Assembly (NCBI GenBank): GCA_016808115.1
Contig: JAEQBH010004558.1
Location: 124,001-188,000 of the forward strand
Direction: 5' to 3'
DNA from: Tetrastigma voinierianum
Taxonomy: Eukaryota; Streptophyta; Magnoliopsida; Vitales; Vitaceae
Length of the DNA: 64,000 nt
Shown here: piece by piece, positions 34,201-44,645 of the stretch
How positions within the stretch are numbered: position 1 is the first letter of the stretch
Layout of the letters: the number at the start of each line of letters is the position of its first letter
Notes under the pieces: generated by a model
Told to the model about the DNA's origin: nothing
Databases searched by the model: none
What the model saw: only the letters and a program-made list of their open reading frames with translations
Translations under genes and position numbers: made by a program

Positions 34201-35439
34201 TACCGCAATAAACTCTCTGTGAGTACCTCGAATTTGTCTAAGGTGTAAGCTCGGATACTGATAAACTCCGTAGTACCTCTGATTGCTCGATATGAGTATA
34301 GGTATCGTTAATCTAGGACTTGTTGGGGATGTAATTACCAACCTGAGTTGAATATAAAAAGTAGACCAGTGATCAAGTAGTACTTACTTGTGCTCCCGTA
34401 TAAGATTAAGTTCCGTAAATCCAGTATACGTTCCGTAATCTCTGTGATACCTTCGGGTACCTCTGAACAAGTGTAACTCCATAGAATAAGTTTAAGTTAC
34501 ACATCGACTCCCTCTCGGAGATCTGAGATAGATATAAATGCCCGTACACGTTAGTACCAGTGCATAAGCCATAGGTTCTGTAACTCCTGTGGGAGATCTG
34601 AAATAAGTATAAGTACGAGACAAGTATTAATATAAGCTCCGATAGGTATGTCATTTGGGGAGACCTAAGAATAAGAAGTATATGCGATACAAACATAAGA
34701 GTATAAATGTGCATCCTCACGGGAGATAAGTATCGATCGTGAGTTTAAGTTTATGTCCATTGGGGGATCTGAATAAGTATAAGATCTGAATAAGAATAAG
34801 TATGCTATAAGTATAAGATCCGATTGCTATGAGTATAAGACCCGGATAAGAATGAGTGCTATGAGAATAAGATCCAAACAAGGATAAGTCTTCCATAAGT
34901 GTAATTCCTGAGTAAGTATAAGATCAGAATGTGATAAGTATAAGTTTGAATAAGCATAAGTGCGCATAAGCCTAAGTAATTGTATAAGTTCATTATGTAG
35001 ATACTAGAATATTCGATACATTCTTTATTATACGTATTTATATATGTTTATGTATAAAGTAACACTAAGCGTAAAGCTTGCACGGGTTTTAATCCGTGTA
35101 GGTACGGAGAAGACATGAGCAAACATCATATCTAATGTGGGCGGCATATGAGGTTCACTACATGTAGGTTATGTGCTCACGATTTGTAAATGTAAAGAAA
35201 TTGGTTTATATAAATAAATAGGACTCAAGTTATATGTACCTTGAATTTTGTTCAGTTCCCTCAGGTGAAGTAGTTCTTCCGAATTGGATATATATTTGGT
35301 ATTTTTATTATGTTATAAGATGTGGGCCTTTACAGGTGCCGGTTGGCTTTAAAGAATTCGGGGTAAGAGTCGATGATCTCGCGTCAAAAAGCAGGTTCAG
35401 ATCCCATGAAATCGGGTCGGGCCAGGTTCGAGCGTGGCA
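31298..35439 (+). repeat. RE-D 3' LTR
   Basis: About 4142 bp, TG...CA (ends GCGTGGCA). Co-linear with the 5' LTR. AT-rich stretches such as 31600-31960 are almost identical to 27240-27600. C/G-rich stretches such as 32150-32260 and 32380-32460 hardly match their partners at 27790-27880 and 28000-28080. Confidence 0.9.
33010..35000 (+). repeat. Tandem-repeat arrays, RE-D 3' LTR
   Basis: The CACTC/CATTAGTACT array is at about 33010-33400, GTACCTACGGGTACC repeats at about 33545-33720, and AAGTATAAG-type repeats at about 33780-35000. They match the 5' LTR arrays in order and spacing. Confidence 0.75.
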
Positions 35440-36450
35440 GTGCTAAAGACTCGGGAAATTGTCTCACCGTCACATGATGCCCTTGAACCCAATCTTAATA
35501 GTCGAGCTTTTCGATGTTTGGGGCATCGATTTCATGGGACCGTTCCCCACATCCTATGGTCACACATACATATTGGTGGGGGTGGACTATGTGTCAAAAT
35601 GAAGCAATTCCCTGCAAAACTAATGACCATAGAGGCAGTCTTAAAGTGAAAACAAACATATTTTCTGAGTTAGATTAAGTATTGTCATGATGGAGGGTTC
35701 CATTTATTAATAAACACTTTTTTGAATCTTATGGCCAGAGCCACGGTGTGAAACATAGAGTAGCCACCCCTTACCATCATCAAACAAGTGGTCAGTAGAA
35801 CTTCTTTAACGGGGAGATCAGACCATTTTAATGAGGTGGTAAGCAACCTTGAAAGATTGGTCCATCAAACTACTTAGTTAATTTATTGGGCCTCTGGTGA
35901 CTTCAGAGACAGAAATCCACAGGAATGTCCTTATCGGTTGGTTTTGTAAGGCATGTCACCTTCACATTGGAGATCGAGATACAAGGCATAGTGGGCGTCG
36001 AAGGCTGAACATGGATGCAAGTAGAGGGCGGAGTCAAGAGGGACCTTGATCTCGTAGGTTAGAAGAAATACGAGAAATGATGCCTACTTGAATTGAATAT
36101 TGCAAAGGAAAGATAAAAAAAATGTACGACGAATGATAACTAGGAAGAATTTCAACGAGGGACGGAGTCCTCTTGTATGACTCCAAACTCCATGTGCGGG
36201 CAGAAGCTCAGTCGCGATGGGCCGGAGTCCATTAATTTTTTAGCAAACATACCACAATGGTTCGAGTAGACCTACTCCGTCAAATGATAACGGGGTGAAG
36301 TCAAAGTCAATGGACGAGAGGGTTGAAGCCCTATGATGTACGAGACCATGGGAGAAATTCTCCTTACGGACCCTCCACAGATCAGCGGTCCCACACGTCC
36401 CAGGGTGGCTCTTTGTAGTTTGGGGAGCCCACTTATTCTCATTGTGTAGT
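35440..36450 (+). pseudogene. RE-B integrase, catalytic core and C-terminus, broken
   Basis: It resumes directly after RE-D. FDVWG, then FMGPFPTSYGHTYILVG style residues, are readable across frames near 35510-35580, followed by VDYVSK. Later blocks correspond to SDGGSHF (near 35690), GVKHRVATPYHHQTSGQ (35747-35797) and the C-terminal KVNGRGLKPYD (36310-36340). At least one catalytic Asp and the surrounding DFMGP context survive in pieces. With the first part at 26560-26934 it made the RE-B integrase before RE-D inserted. Confidence 0.85.
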
Positions 36451-37723
36451 TTCAATTAAATTTCCTTTTGTTTAAAATTTCTAGTAGCAATCAGAGTTTG
36501 ACATTTGATTTCCGTTTGTTGACAGTACGATAACACTAACAAGTAAATGCTTGCCCTCCAGCCATCATGTTTGAGGTGAATGCAGTCCATCCATTAGTTT
36601 TTGCATTCCATGCTAAGCCAGTTAGAAATAATTTTCATATTTATGGAATTAGTTTTCTTGGTTATCTGAATCTGTAGTGCTGACCGTTTTTCTTTAGCCT
36701 TTTTAAATCGCTTTTGTATCTTCATTTTGTGTATCTACTCTTGCCTTTAATTGGAAAATTGAAACCTTGTTTGTTACCTTAATGTTATAACAATTCCATG
36801 CATGATTTAGTTTTTGGTCAATTGAGATTTTGGCGTAGTCAACCTTGAACATTCCCCCTTTGGCTAATGCACACACTGCACACCAAATTGTACCAATAGG
36901 TTGTCAAATTATGTACCTCTTTTCACCTTACCATGCGGCCTTAGACATTGACCATAATAGGTTAGTATTACCCATGTATGAAGGCCCGATGTAGTCTTCC
37001 AAAAGGAAAGAAAAAGCAAAAGAAAAGAAAATAAAAAAGAAATAAAAGTGAGCTTTGCCTTGAAACTAGAACACGGTCGAGTGGGGTATATGTAAACCTT
37101 TGACCCAGATGCCTAGGCAGCAATTGATTGGGAGTCATGACTTGAGTGTTAAGTTACGGGTGGATAGGTAGAGTTTAGCGTGTTGTTGGTGCTTAATTCT
37201 CGAAGTCATTCAGAGTCCGGGGTGAATCCTGTAGAGTTTGTGGTCAAGTGATCCTTTTGGCTTGATGCCCTAAATCTTAATTGGTTGGGGGTCATCGGTG
37301 GACCCCCGTTACACGGACTTTGATGAGGTCGAGTTTTTAGCATTGCACCCTATAATATAGTCAAATAAAGAAATATGAGTGTAGCTAATCCTATCTAGGT
37401 TGATTAACAGTTTAAGGCCTTGGCAGTTGCTAGGTTGGGAGGAGGGAATAGCTTTGCAATTTATTGGCTCAAGCTGGTTACCTTAGGAACAATTAGAATT
37501 TGGTGGAAGTTCAGGTTGATTTCATTGACATTGATGTTGCCCTAAAAATTTTTCTTATATGGTTTCTGTTCTCTCATGTCGGTTTTCGAACAGGGTGTAA
37601 ATTGTTCATTTTAAGGGCGAGGCCAGTCGGTACAAACACTTTTTGAACCACGTATACTTTTTGTGAAAGCACTACATACATACCCTTTTTGTTTTAGCAT
37701 TGTTAAGGGACTAGAAACGTGTC
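36451..37723 (+). other. RE-B 3' untranslated region
   Basis: 1.27 kb without a gene. It aligns with the RE-F region 50886-51491, with shared blocks such as 'TCTTCCAAAA then an A/G-rich run' and CATT.CACCCTA. Unlike family 1 there is no post-pol ORF here. The A/G-rich run is at 37000-37048. Confidence 0.7.
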
Positions 37724-37735
37724 GGTTGGGGGGTG
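37724..37735 (+). other. Polypurine tract of RE-B
   Basis: GGTTGGGGGGTG directly precedes the 3' LTR start TGATTAGTGCCC. Confidence 0.75.
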
Positions 37736-38049
37736 TGATTAGTGCCCGAAAAGTGCTATTTTGAACTCTATTCAAGATAGGTTTTGGGTGCTTTTGCGCC
37801 TTAATCATATCGGTCGCTTGATTGGCGTGTGTAGGTCCACTTGGTACCACTTGATGCCATTTGAGTTTGTTTTTAGTAATTTCTTGCCCAGTCTTTGCAT
37901 GCCTCATCAATTAGTTGAGTTTGATGTCGAGAATGTGTGTAGAATCTTTGAGGATTCACGGTGTTTTCAAGCTATCAAAAATGAAGAAGTAGTGGATGTG
38001 AAGAAGAAGAATGCGGGAGATGCGTGTGAAGAAGAGAAAAAGGGATTTT

Positions 38050-38370
38050 AAGCTGTAGTGCGAAAATTTCGCAATCATAAGCGAGGATTTTGCGACCTTA
38101 TGAGAATTTTAGCCTATCAATGAGTGGCTAGCTAAGGCGAAATTTCTTGTGCCCTGTGAGGAATTTTCCAATTTCGCTATCTCACAAAAATTTCGCTAGG
38201 CTAGCGAAATTTCGCTAGCTAGCGAAATTCACTGTTGCTAGCGAAATTTCCTATTTTCGCTATCTCTGTAGAATTTCGTGAAATTTGCGAAAATTTAAGC
38301 TAATAAGCGAGAATTTCCAGCATCTTAAGCGAGGAATTTATTGCATAGCGAAATTCCTCTGCCTGTGTTT
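38050..38370 (+). repeat. AGCGAAATTTCGCT palindrome cluster, RE-B 3' LTR
   Basis: More than ten GCGAAATT or AATTTCGC half-sites in alternating orientation within about 320 bases, giving nested palindromes. The longest perfect one is 22 bp at 38208-38229. It sits about 100 bases upstream of the TATA box, like the GTCGCGAC array of family 1. Confidence 0.75.
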
Positions 38371-38476
38371 TTGGTATACTTTATCCCAAACGACCACGTT
38401 TTGATGTATTACCATTTTGACCCTTATGTAATTTCATATTTTAGGTATTTTTGTATTTTCACACTTTAAGTTTGGC

Positions 38477-38483
38477 TATATAA
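38477..38483 (+). promoter_or_regulatory. TATA box of the RE-B 3' LTR
   Basis: TATATAA in the same context (GGC..TATATAAGCCCCTTC) as 9174-9180. Confidence 0.6.
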
Positions 38484-39327
38484 GCCCCTTCTACTTTGTA
38501 AAGAAAGCAACTTTTCATTAATACAGTTTCCCACAGCTTTCATTTTAGGGTTTCATTTGCTCTCTTCTCTCTTCTCTTTCTCTCATTTTCTCGGCTGCCA
38601 AACACCCCCCTTTAGGATGACAACTCGAGGATGCCCGGCTAAACCTCCTGTATGAAAGAGAGGAGGTTGCTAGCTTGGTTTGGGGGCTCTTTGCGGGTTG
38701 TCCTCTTGCTTTAAATAATCCCAGTCTTTGCATTTATGGGTCCATATCTTTTAAACTAGGGTTTATTGCCATTTAATGTTGTTCTTTTGGTCAATACTTG
38801 CCATGCTTTAGGGTTCAGTGCATGCTTAATGCTAGATGCACTGATATCCTTTAGATGTCATTTACGAGCCACTGAAATGAGGTTAAATGCTAGGGTTTTA
38901 AAGCGAGATAGGACTTTGAATGCATAATACTTGGGTGGACTCAAATAGAATTAGTTACAGGGTTAGGTTTATGGCTAAACAAAGATCGAGTTTGGGCTTT
39001 TGACTATATGTTATTTGCTGTCACGAGGAAATAACGAGGACACTATTAGCCCCGTGTTATCAGTGTGACCCGAGCCTTGAGGTTTCACACTCACTCTAAG
39101 CCATTCTGGTCGGTCGGTGAACAAACGGCCTCCATTTTTAACCAAATCCTGAATCAAACAAAAGCCTCGCCATTTTCACACCTTGATGCAAATCATTCGG
39201 TGGGATGAAACGCCCATCCGTGTTGACCACTAGACCACTATCTTGCGAGTGGCTTGACTCACGGCGATGGGAAGATTATAGAAAACAAATATTGTTGATA
39301 CCGCTCACCCTACCATGGCATGAATCA

Positions 39328-39332
39328 ATAGG
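39328..39332 (+). repeat. Target-site duplication of RE-B, right (ATAGG)
   Basis: ATAGG follows the RE-B 3' LTR and equals 8391-8395. Confidence 0.85.
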
Positions 39333-40250
39333 CCACAAGACAAAATTTATTCCCCCCTTTTTTTTTTTTTTTATCAATTTCTACTTCTTTACTTCTTCTC
39401 CTCCTACATTATAATATTTGGAAATATTTTTTCCCTAAACTTGTTTCTTCTTTTATAATAGACCTTTTTGTGCTAGGCTGGATAGTTGGGCTCTTTCTTT
39501 GCGAGATTATTGCAAGTAAGGGATTTAGGTTTTCGAGTTCTTTGTCATTTGAAGAGTAAGGCTTGTTTGGCTCAGATCATGGAACTAGGGTGTGCTTTAG
39601 AATATGTGAGGATAGGCTTAGAAAGCTCAAGCGCAAGGATAGCCTCTATCACTTCTTGTTGGCTGTTTTTACCCTGGGTGCACTCAATAAATAATCTAAC
39701 TAACAAGTTCTAGGACCATGGACTCTTAGTCATGAATTTCCCGGAAGATGTTCCTAATTCTTCTCAAAGTTTCATGAGTTTTGTTGACCAAGTGTATTGT
39801 TTCTTCAAGACTTTTACTTATTCATTGTTTATTTACACACTTTCAACCAAGTTATTTGTTCCTTGACAATATCCATTTTCCAAATTTTTGCAATCTAAAA
39901 ATGGATTTTTAAATAATCGAAATTTGCAACTCAATTCAGTTTACTAGTCTATGCTCTTATTTTTCCTGCATTTTTGTTCTTTGGATAAAAACAGAATTGG
40001 TCATTTGATTCTTGTACAGACAAGATACTCATAATTTTCCCATTAACAGTAAATGACACAAACACAAAATTCAGTATATCAATTCGTGAACCCAAAAACA
40101 ATCAATTTGTTAAACAACAGGAATTTTATTCAAATATCAAAACATCTCGATATTGTACAATCTGATTTCTTTATCTAGTGCAAAAATTACAAATAGGGCA
40201 TATCTAATCGGAGAAAAAACTCTCTATTTCTTGATCTAAAACCTTATGCC
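39328..40250 (-). other. RE-A 3' untranslated region, part 2
   Basis: Continues RE-A after the RE-B insertion. It aligns with RE-G from 54936 (CCACAAGACAAAA) through AGTAAGGCTTG, TCACTTCTTGTTG and AACAAGTTCTAG to about 55760. Noncoding, with a T run at 39358-39372. Beyond about 40250 similarity to RE-G is lost, so the rest of RE-A (post-pol ORF, pol, gag, 5' LTR) is absent. Confidence 0.65.
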
Positions 40251-40328
40251 TTTTCCTAAAGGCTGTAGCTCCTGCTTTATCGGTTCCCTAAGTCTCGAAT
40301 TTGCGCCGGAATGAAGGGGTTGTTAGTG
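40251..40328 (+). other. RE-F, left part of the RE-E target (weak)
   Basis: The last bases (ATGAAGGGGTTGTTAGTG) joined to 50891 onward (TCTTCCAAAA) match the RE-B 3' UTR near 36978-37003 (ATGAAGGCCCGATGTAG then TCTTCCAAAA). So RE-E lies in a family-2 3' UTR. The RE-A/RE-F border is not resolved. Confidence 0.4.
40324..40328 (+). repeat. Target-site duplication of RE-E, left (TAGTG)
   Basis: TAGTG precedes the RE-E LTR and equals 50886-50890. Confidence 0.88.
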
Positions 40329-43300
40329 TGTAAAACCCCAACCTGATTGAATGTTATAATAGTAGTTTTTGAACTGATTAGAGGTCCAATGATAGAAACG
40401 AGGGTAGATTAGAATTTAGAATGCTCCGGACGTCATTTGGACATGAAGTGGAATTTTTCGAAAGTGTAACTTGAATACTTACTGAGAATAATGATTTTTT
40501 CTTATTATATACGAATGGGAGGGGTTTAAAGGAATTTGTAAATTTAGTTCCTATGACTTTGAGCGATATTTAGAAGAATAGGAGATTTAAGTGAATAGTG
40601 ATTTCGGTGAAAATTGGAGCATGTGCTGAAATTTTCGGAGAAGTGGGCGAATCACGAAAATGTCGAATCAATCATAGGAGTCTAGAAACTGAAGCGGAGT
40701 GAAGCGAGGGTCCCGGTTGGATAGTTTCAGAGCGTCCAGAGCGTAATTCGGGATAATAATGCGCTATTGTCTGAATTTGGGTTTTAATGATTTTAAATCA
40801 CGATTTGGTGATTTCAAAGCTTTTTGGAATCTTGTGAAGGATTTAATTTGAATAATTCATGGTTAAATTGAAGTTTAGACGACCATAGAGTATTTTTGAC
40901 ATTTAATCGATATAAAAGCAGTAAAAGGCGAAACTGAGATAAAATCTGCTATAATGGAGATATTTTATTGTACTAGCCAATTAAAATCTTTCTTAATGGC
41001 TAAGTTATGATTTAAATAATGGGTAAATGACTTGGTCTCATAAAAATGGACCTATGAGAGGCTTGGATTAAAGGGTAATTCACTTACAACAACCCGATTG
41101 AATTCTTTGACTTAAGGGTAATTTTGGAAAGTTGGAATTTAAAAGCAAATTAGGGATTTAAGTCTCAAATAGGAGATCACGTGTGAGAAGGAGAGAGAAA
41201 GGAGAAAAAAGAAAGAAAGGGAAGAAAGGAGAAAGGGGAAGAGAAAGGTTAGGGCAAAGTGGAGAAGTGAATTTTTATGCTCTTCCAGGCTTTTCAAGTG
41301 ATCTTCAGAGTGGTAATCAAGGAGAGGAGTAAAGAAACTCAAGAAACAAGTAAGTTTTCATGGTGGAAAGTTAGGGTTTGATGTTTTCCATGTTTAATGT
41401 CTTAAATTCTGGTATGGATGTTAAATTGATGGTATTTAGGTTTAATGGTGCTGAATTTAATATCAATTGAGAAAGCCATGGTTTAGGTTAGGGTTTGACA
41501 AAATCAAGTGATGGGTTAGGGTTTGATAGTGAATTGTGTGTGATATGTTGAAATGGGTATAATGCATCAGATTTAAGTGTTTAGAGTGAAGAAAAATGGA
41601 AGAGAAGTACAATTTGGTAAATTTTGGGCGCCGGTCTCGATACGGGAAATGTCTTTGTTTTACTTGTTTTGATGATTTCAGTATTTTGGCCATAACTTGC
41701 TCATTTCAGATCTGAATTGAGTGATTCAAAATTATGGGTCTAGGGGAAAAATTCATCTGAAGGAAGTTCATGCAAATTATGAAAACTTAAGTGCTTGACA
41801 GTTCAAAGTGGAGCTATGTACGGGTGCAGTACGCGGCGGAGTCATCTGTTGTGCGGGTGTGTTATGGTTGAGGCTTTAGAGACAGAATTTTAATTGAAAA
41901 TTTAAAGAGATGTCATTTGATATATCAAGAACTGATCTGGAAGTTCATAAATTTTGAAGACCGTTTGAATAATTTTTTAGTCATAAAGTCCTATAGAGTA
42001 TTGTTGGAAAAAAAAGGTTAGCTGAAAATGAATGAGTTTTTAGTGCTTAAGGGTAATTTGTTCATTTGGCTTTAAATGAATGTGTATGGTGGATTAAAAT
42101 GGAAGTTATGATTAATGTATAGTTGTGGTTTTCTTGGAAAAGGTGAAAAGGACTATCGGACGGGAACGGGAAGCAAGCAGAATTGAGCGGTGAACTGTGA
42201 GTGAAAATGATATTTTGCGAATTGAGTTTTTAAAAGTGAATGGTTTTAATGTTAAACTGAAAGTTTAATGTAAATTTTTATGTAAATGTTAAGGCATATG
42301 GAAATGTTTTATCTTGCATTGTTTTATCTTGCATCCAAATGCATATATTTATATGTGTATTAAATATGTATGCATATGTTAGGTATTATGAAAGTTTAAA
42401 AATGTGTAAAAGAAAGCATATGTATTTTAATGATAAAGTAAATGATTTAAATGTATTTATAAAATGTATTTTTAAGAAATGTTTTCTTGATGGTTACCTA
42501 AACCCTATATTTGTTATGAGCGATATCGGTAGGAAGTACTTTAAGGCGTGTAAGGATTTAGAGGGTAAAGTTATAGGTTACTAACGGAGGGAGGAAATAG
42601 GTGTCTAGGTAATATCCTTGCACGTGATAAAGTACTATATTGGAACCCTATCTGGCGTGAGTTTCTCCGTGACGTAGTGGTTATGGTTGGAATGTTATTT
42701 GCCCCTCACCAGTCGAATTGCCGGCTGATTCGGTGTGTTTATTCTAGGTTCCATCGAAAGAATGAAAGAAAGAAATAAAGAAAAGAAAGTTTCTTAAGTC
42801 TGAATGTTTAAGGCATAAATGGATTTTAAATGTATAAATTTATTGAAAAGAAAGTTTAAGGCATAAATGCTTAAAGCATAAATGGATTTAAATGCATAGT
42901 ATTTATTGAAAGAAAGTTTAAAGGCATAAATGTTTAAAGCATAAATTGATTTTAATGGTATAAGTATTTATTGAAAGAAAGTTTAGGCATAAATGTTTAA
43001 TGTATAAATGGATTTTAATTGTATAAGTATGTATTATTTTTGGTATATCTTGGAAATGTTATCTAAATGAAAATGTACCTCAACTGGGCTCCTTTAGCTC
43101 ATTCTTTTGAGTAAGGGTTTCAAAACATTTTCGAGGGACCTAGACGAATCTTGTAGATAGAGACCCTCGTGCGATGAATCGAGCCATTGATGAGACGAAG
43201 GCTGTGAATTCATTGTATATATAATTTTGCATATTGTTCATAGTGAATATTTTGTTATGCATATATGTATATGTATAAAGTTGAAAAGGAACTACGTGGG

Positions 43301-43798
43301 CTTTGATCCTCAGTGGAGGAGGTACGTAGGCGGTCGGCTTAGTCAGGCTCAAGCCAGTATTTTGATAAAAATGTGCAATGGAATTTAAGAGGGTTTGAAT
43401 GTTTTGATAATTTGAAGTAAACAAATGTATATGTATGTATATTGTGTTTGATTGGGTTGTGGGCTGATGAGTCTAAAGCGGGTTGAGAAGTTGAGGATTG
43501 TTGAGAGTTGAAAGATTAGAAGTGTTTTTAAATGTTTTTCGCGAGTTTTGTAAATTTAGGAAAGTCAGAAACAAAGGAAGCTACTGTGAATTTTTAGAAA
43601 ATCCAGTGTTTGAAAAGGAAAGAAAAAAAAAAAAATTTTTACACTTCACTTCCGCATTATTTACTAAAGATATGTTAAGAATTGTAAAGGGGTTCGCTCC
43701 ATGGATTTTATTTGACTGTTTTTAAGGAAAAGTTTCTATATCCATTGGAGTGCCGGGAGGTCCCCTCGGGTTAGAAGTTAATGATTAAGGATCCTTCA
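40329..43798 (+). repeat. RE-E 5' LTR
   Basis: 3470 bp, beginning TGTAAAACCCCAACC. Noncoding and AT-rich. A purine-rich tract is at 41180-41260 and a minisatellite at 42776-43035. Short ORFs here (41073-43424) are fortuitous and mostly recur in the 3' LTR. Confidence 0.92.
42776..43035 (+). repeat. Minisatellite in the RE-E 5' LTR
   Basis: About four units of some 64 bases of the type GAAAGTTTAAGGCATAAATG, then TTTAAAGCATAAATGGATTTT, then AATGTATAAGTATTTATT. The same array is at 49862-50112 in the 3' LTR. Confidence 0.8.
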
Positions 43799-43801
43799 AC
43801 G

Positions 43802-43820
43802 TGGTATCGAACCACGGTTT
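43802..43820 (+). other. Primer-binding site of RE-E (tRNA-iMet type, decayed)
   Basis: TGGTATCGAACCACGGTTT corresponds to TGGTATCAGAGCCACGG with a small deletion. It starts three bases after the LTR end. Confidence 0.75.
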
Positions 43821-44380
43821 TGAAAATGGTATAAAGATTTGAAAAGTTTATTTTCATATGATTGTTTTAATGTTTTATTTTAAAATTTCATAAATTATTT
43901 ATGTGATTTAAAACCATATATGCATTACATGACATATTGAATTTTTGAACACGAAAATGCGTCGTCAAAATGGTAGCCACGGGAGAGCTCTAAGGCATTA
44001 GTACCACCACCTGAAATCTTAGGAGTTTCATTTTACTTAGGAAATAATACTAGATCTTTTGAGTTGGAAGGTCTAGGAAAAAAAGGAGTCTTGGACTTTA
44101 ATTTCAAAGATTACATCTGGAGGATAGGAGAATAGTGTGAGTGAAAAGATCATATAAGTTGGAAAAGGAATTGTAGGCATGTGTAGAAAGGTTCGCTCAT
44201 CATCGGCCTTAGGAGGAATATTAATGTAATGTAAATCGGACTTGTCCCGAATGGGGTCTATTCGTCAGAATGAAAATCTATTACTACTTCAACATGGAAA
44301 TGATAATGTTCTACGGGTTCAAACAGGGATGAGCAATTAGAGGACATGGGAGATCGATATTTCGAGGAATCAGTGTCAAG
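43821..44380 (+). pseudogene. RE-E leader and gag remnant
   Basis: An ATG near 43957 opens MRRQNGSHGRALR and stops. The +2 frame gives KALVPPPEILG, a typical early gag block. No capsid core or zinc knuckle is visible before the NLR segment, so most of gag is lost. Confidence 0.5.
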
Positions 44381-44384
44381 ATAA

Positions 44385-44645
44385 TTGTTGAAAATTTTTT
44401 TTTTTTTCTTTGAAGAAGACGATTCTAATGATAGATTAACATATAAAATGCATGATCTTATACATAATCGTGCACAATCAATTGTAGGATATGAGGTCCT
44501 TATTCCAAGAAATGCCATAAGTCATGTATCAAGAGAAGTTAGTCATGTATCATTGCTTGAAAAGTTGAATCCAATGATAAAAGATAAAATGGAAAAACCA
44601 AAAAGGTCCATATCATGGCTTGAAGAGATCTGCTGTAAGTTTTAG
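44385..44645 (+). pseudogene. Captured fragment of a CC-NBS-LRR (NLR) resistance gene
   Basis: An 86-codon frame reads EEDDSNDRLTYKMHDLIHNR, then AQSIVGYEVLIPRNAIS, then REVSHVSLLEKLNPMI. This is the end of an NB-ARC domain with the MHD motif (MHDLIH) and the start of the LRR linker (VSHVSLL), as in RGA-type CNL proteins. The usual form is MHDLIHDLAQ; here Asp-Leu is replaced by Asn-Arg. P-loop, kinase-2 and LRR repeats are absent. It lies inside RE-E between gag remnant and RT, on the same strand, after a 14-T run. Most likely a host transcript or gene piece picked up by the element; an independent insertion is possible. It is not a working receptor. Confidence 0.8.

Larger units (their letters stand above)
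26935..35439 (+). mobile_element. RE-D: non-coding LTR element with about 4.1 kb LTRs and a 293-bp interior
   Basis: LTR 26935-31004 begins TGTAACACCCCTAAATATAC and LTR 31298-35439 begins TGTAGCACCCCTAAATATAC. The interior (31005-31297) has a decayed tRNA-iMet PBS, a PPT and no coding sequence. It interrupts the RE-B integrase exactly between two adjacent codon blocks. The flanks GATGC (26930-26934) and GTGC (35440-35443) look like a decayed target duplication. The internal 3' end (AATTTAGGGGCCAAATTCTT before the PPT) resembles Tekay/Del chromoviruses, so RE-D is probably a deletion derivative of one, similar to the LARD class but with a far shorter interior. Confidence 0.88.
8396..39327 (+). 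mobile_element. RE-B: family-2 Athila/Tat-branch Gypsy element, host for RE-C and RE-D
   Basis: A plus-strand element with TG...CA LTRs of 1621 and 1592 bp, both starting TGATTAGTGCCCGAAAAGTG and ending GAATCA, flanked by exact ATAGG duplications. The sequence that RE-B split (RE-A 3' UTR) is found uninterrupted in RE-G near 54930 and, inverted, in RE-C near 23330, which proves the insertion. The interior is gag (10308-11726), protease to RNase H (24150-26546), integrase (26560-26934 and 35440-36450) and a 3' UTR. RE-C and RE-D account for the rest of the 31 kb. Unlike family 1 it has no post-pol ORF. Confidence 0.9.
37736..39327 (+). repeat. RE-B 3' LTR
   Basis: 1592 bp, TG...CA, followed at once by the ATAGG duplication. 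TATA box at 38477-38483. A dense cluster of AGCGAAATT / AATTTCGCT sites at 38050-38370 includes a 22-bp perfect palindrome at 38208-38229 centred on TAGCTA. Confidence 0.9.
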
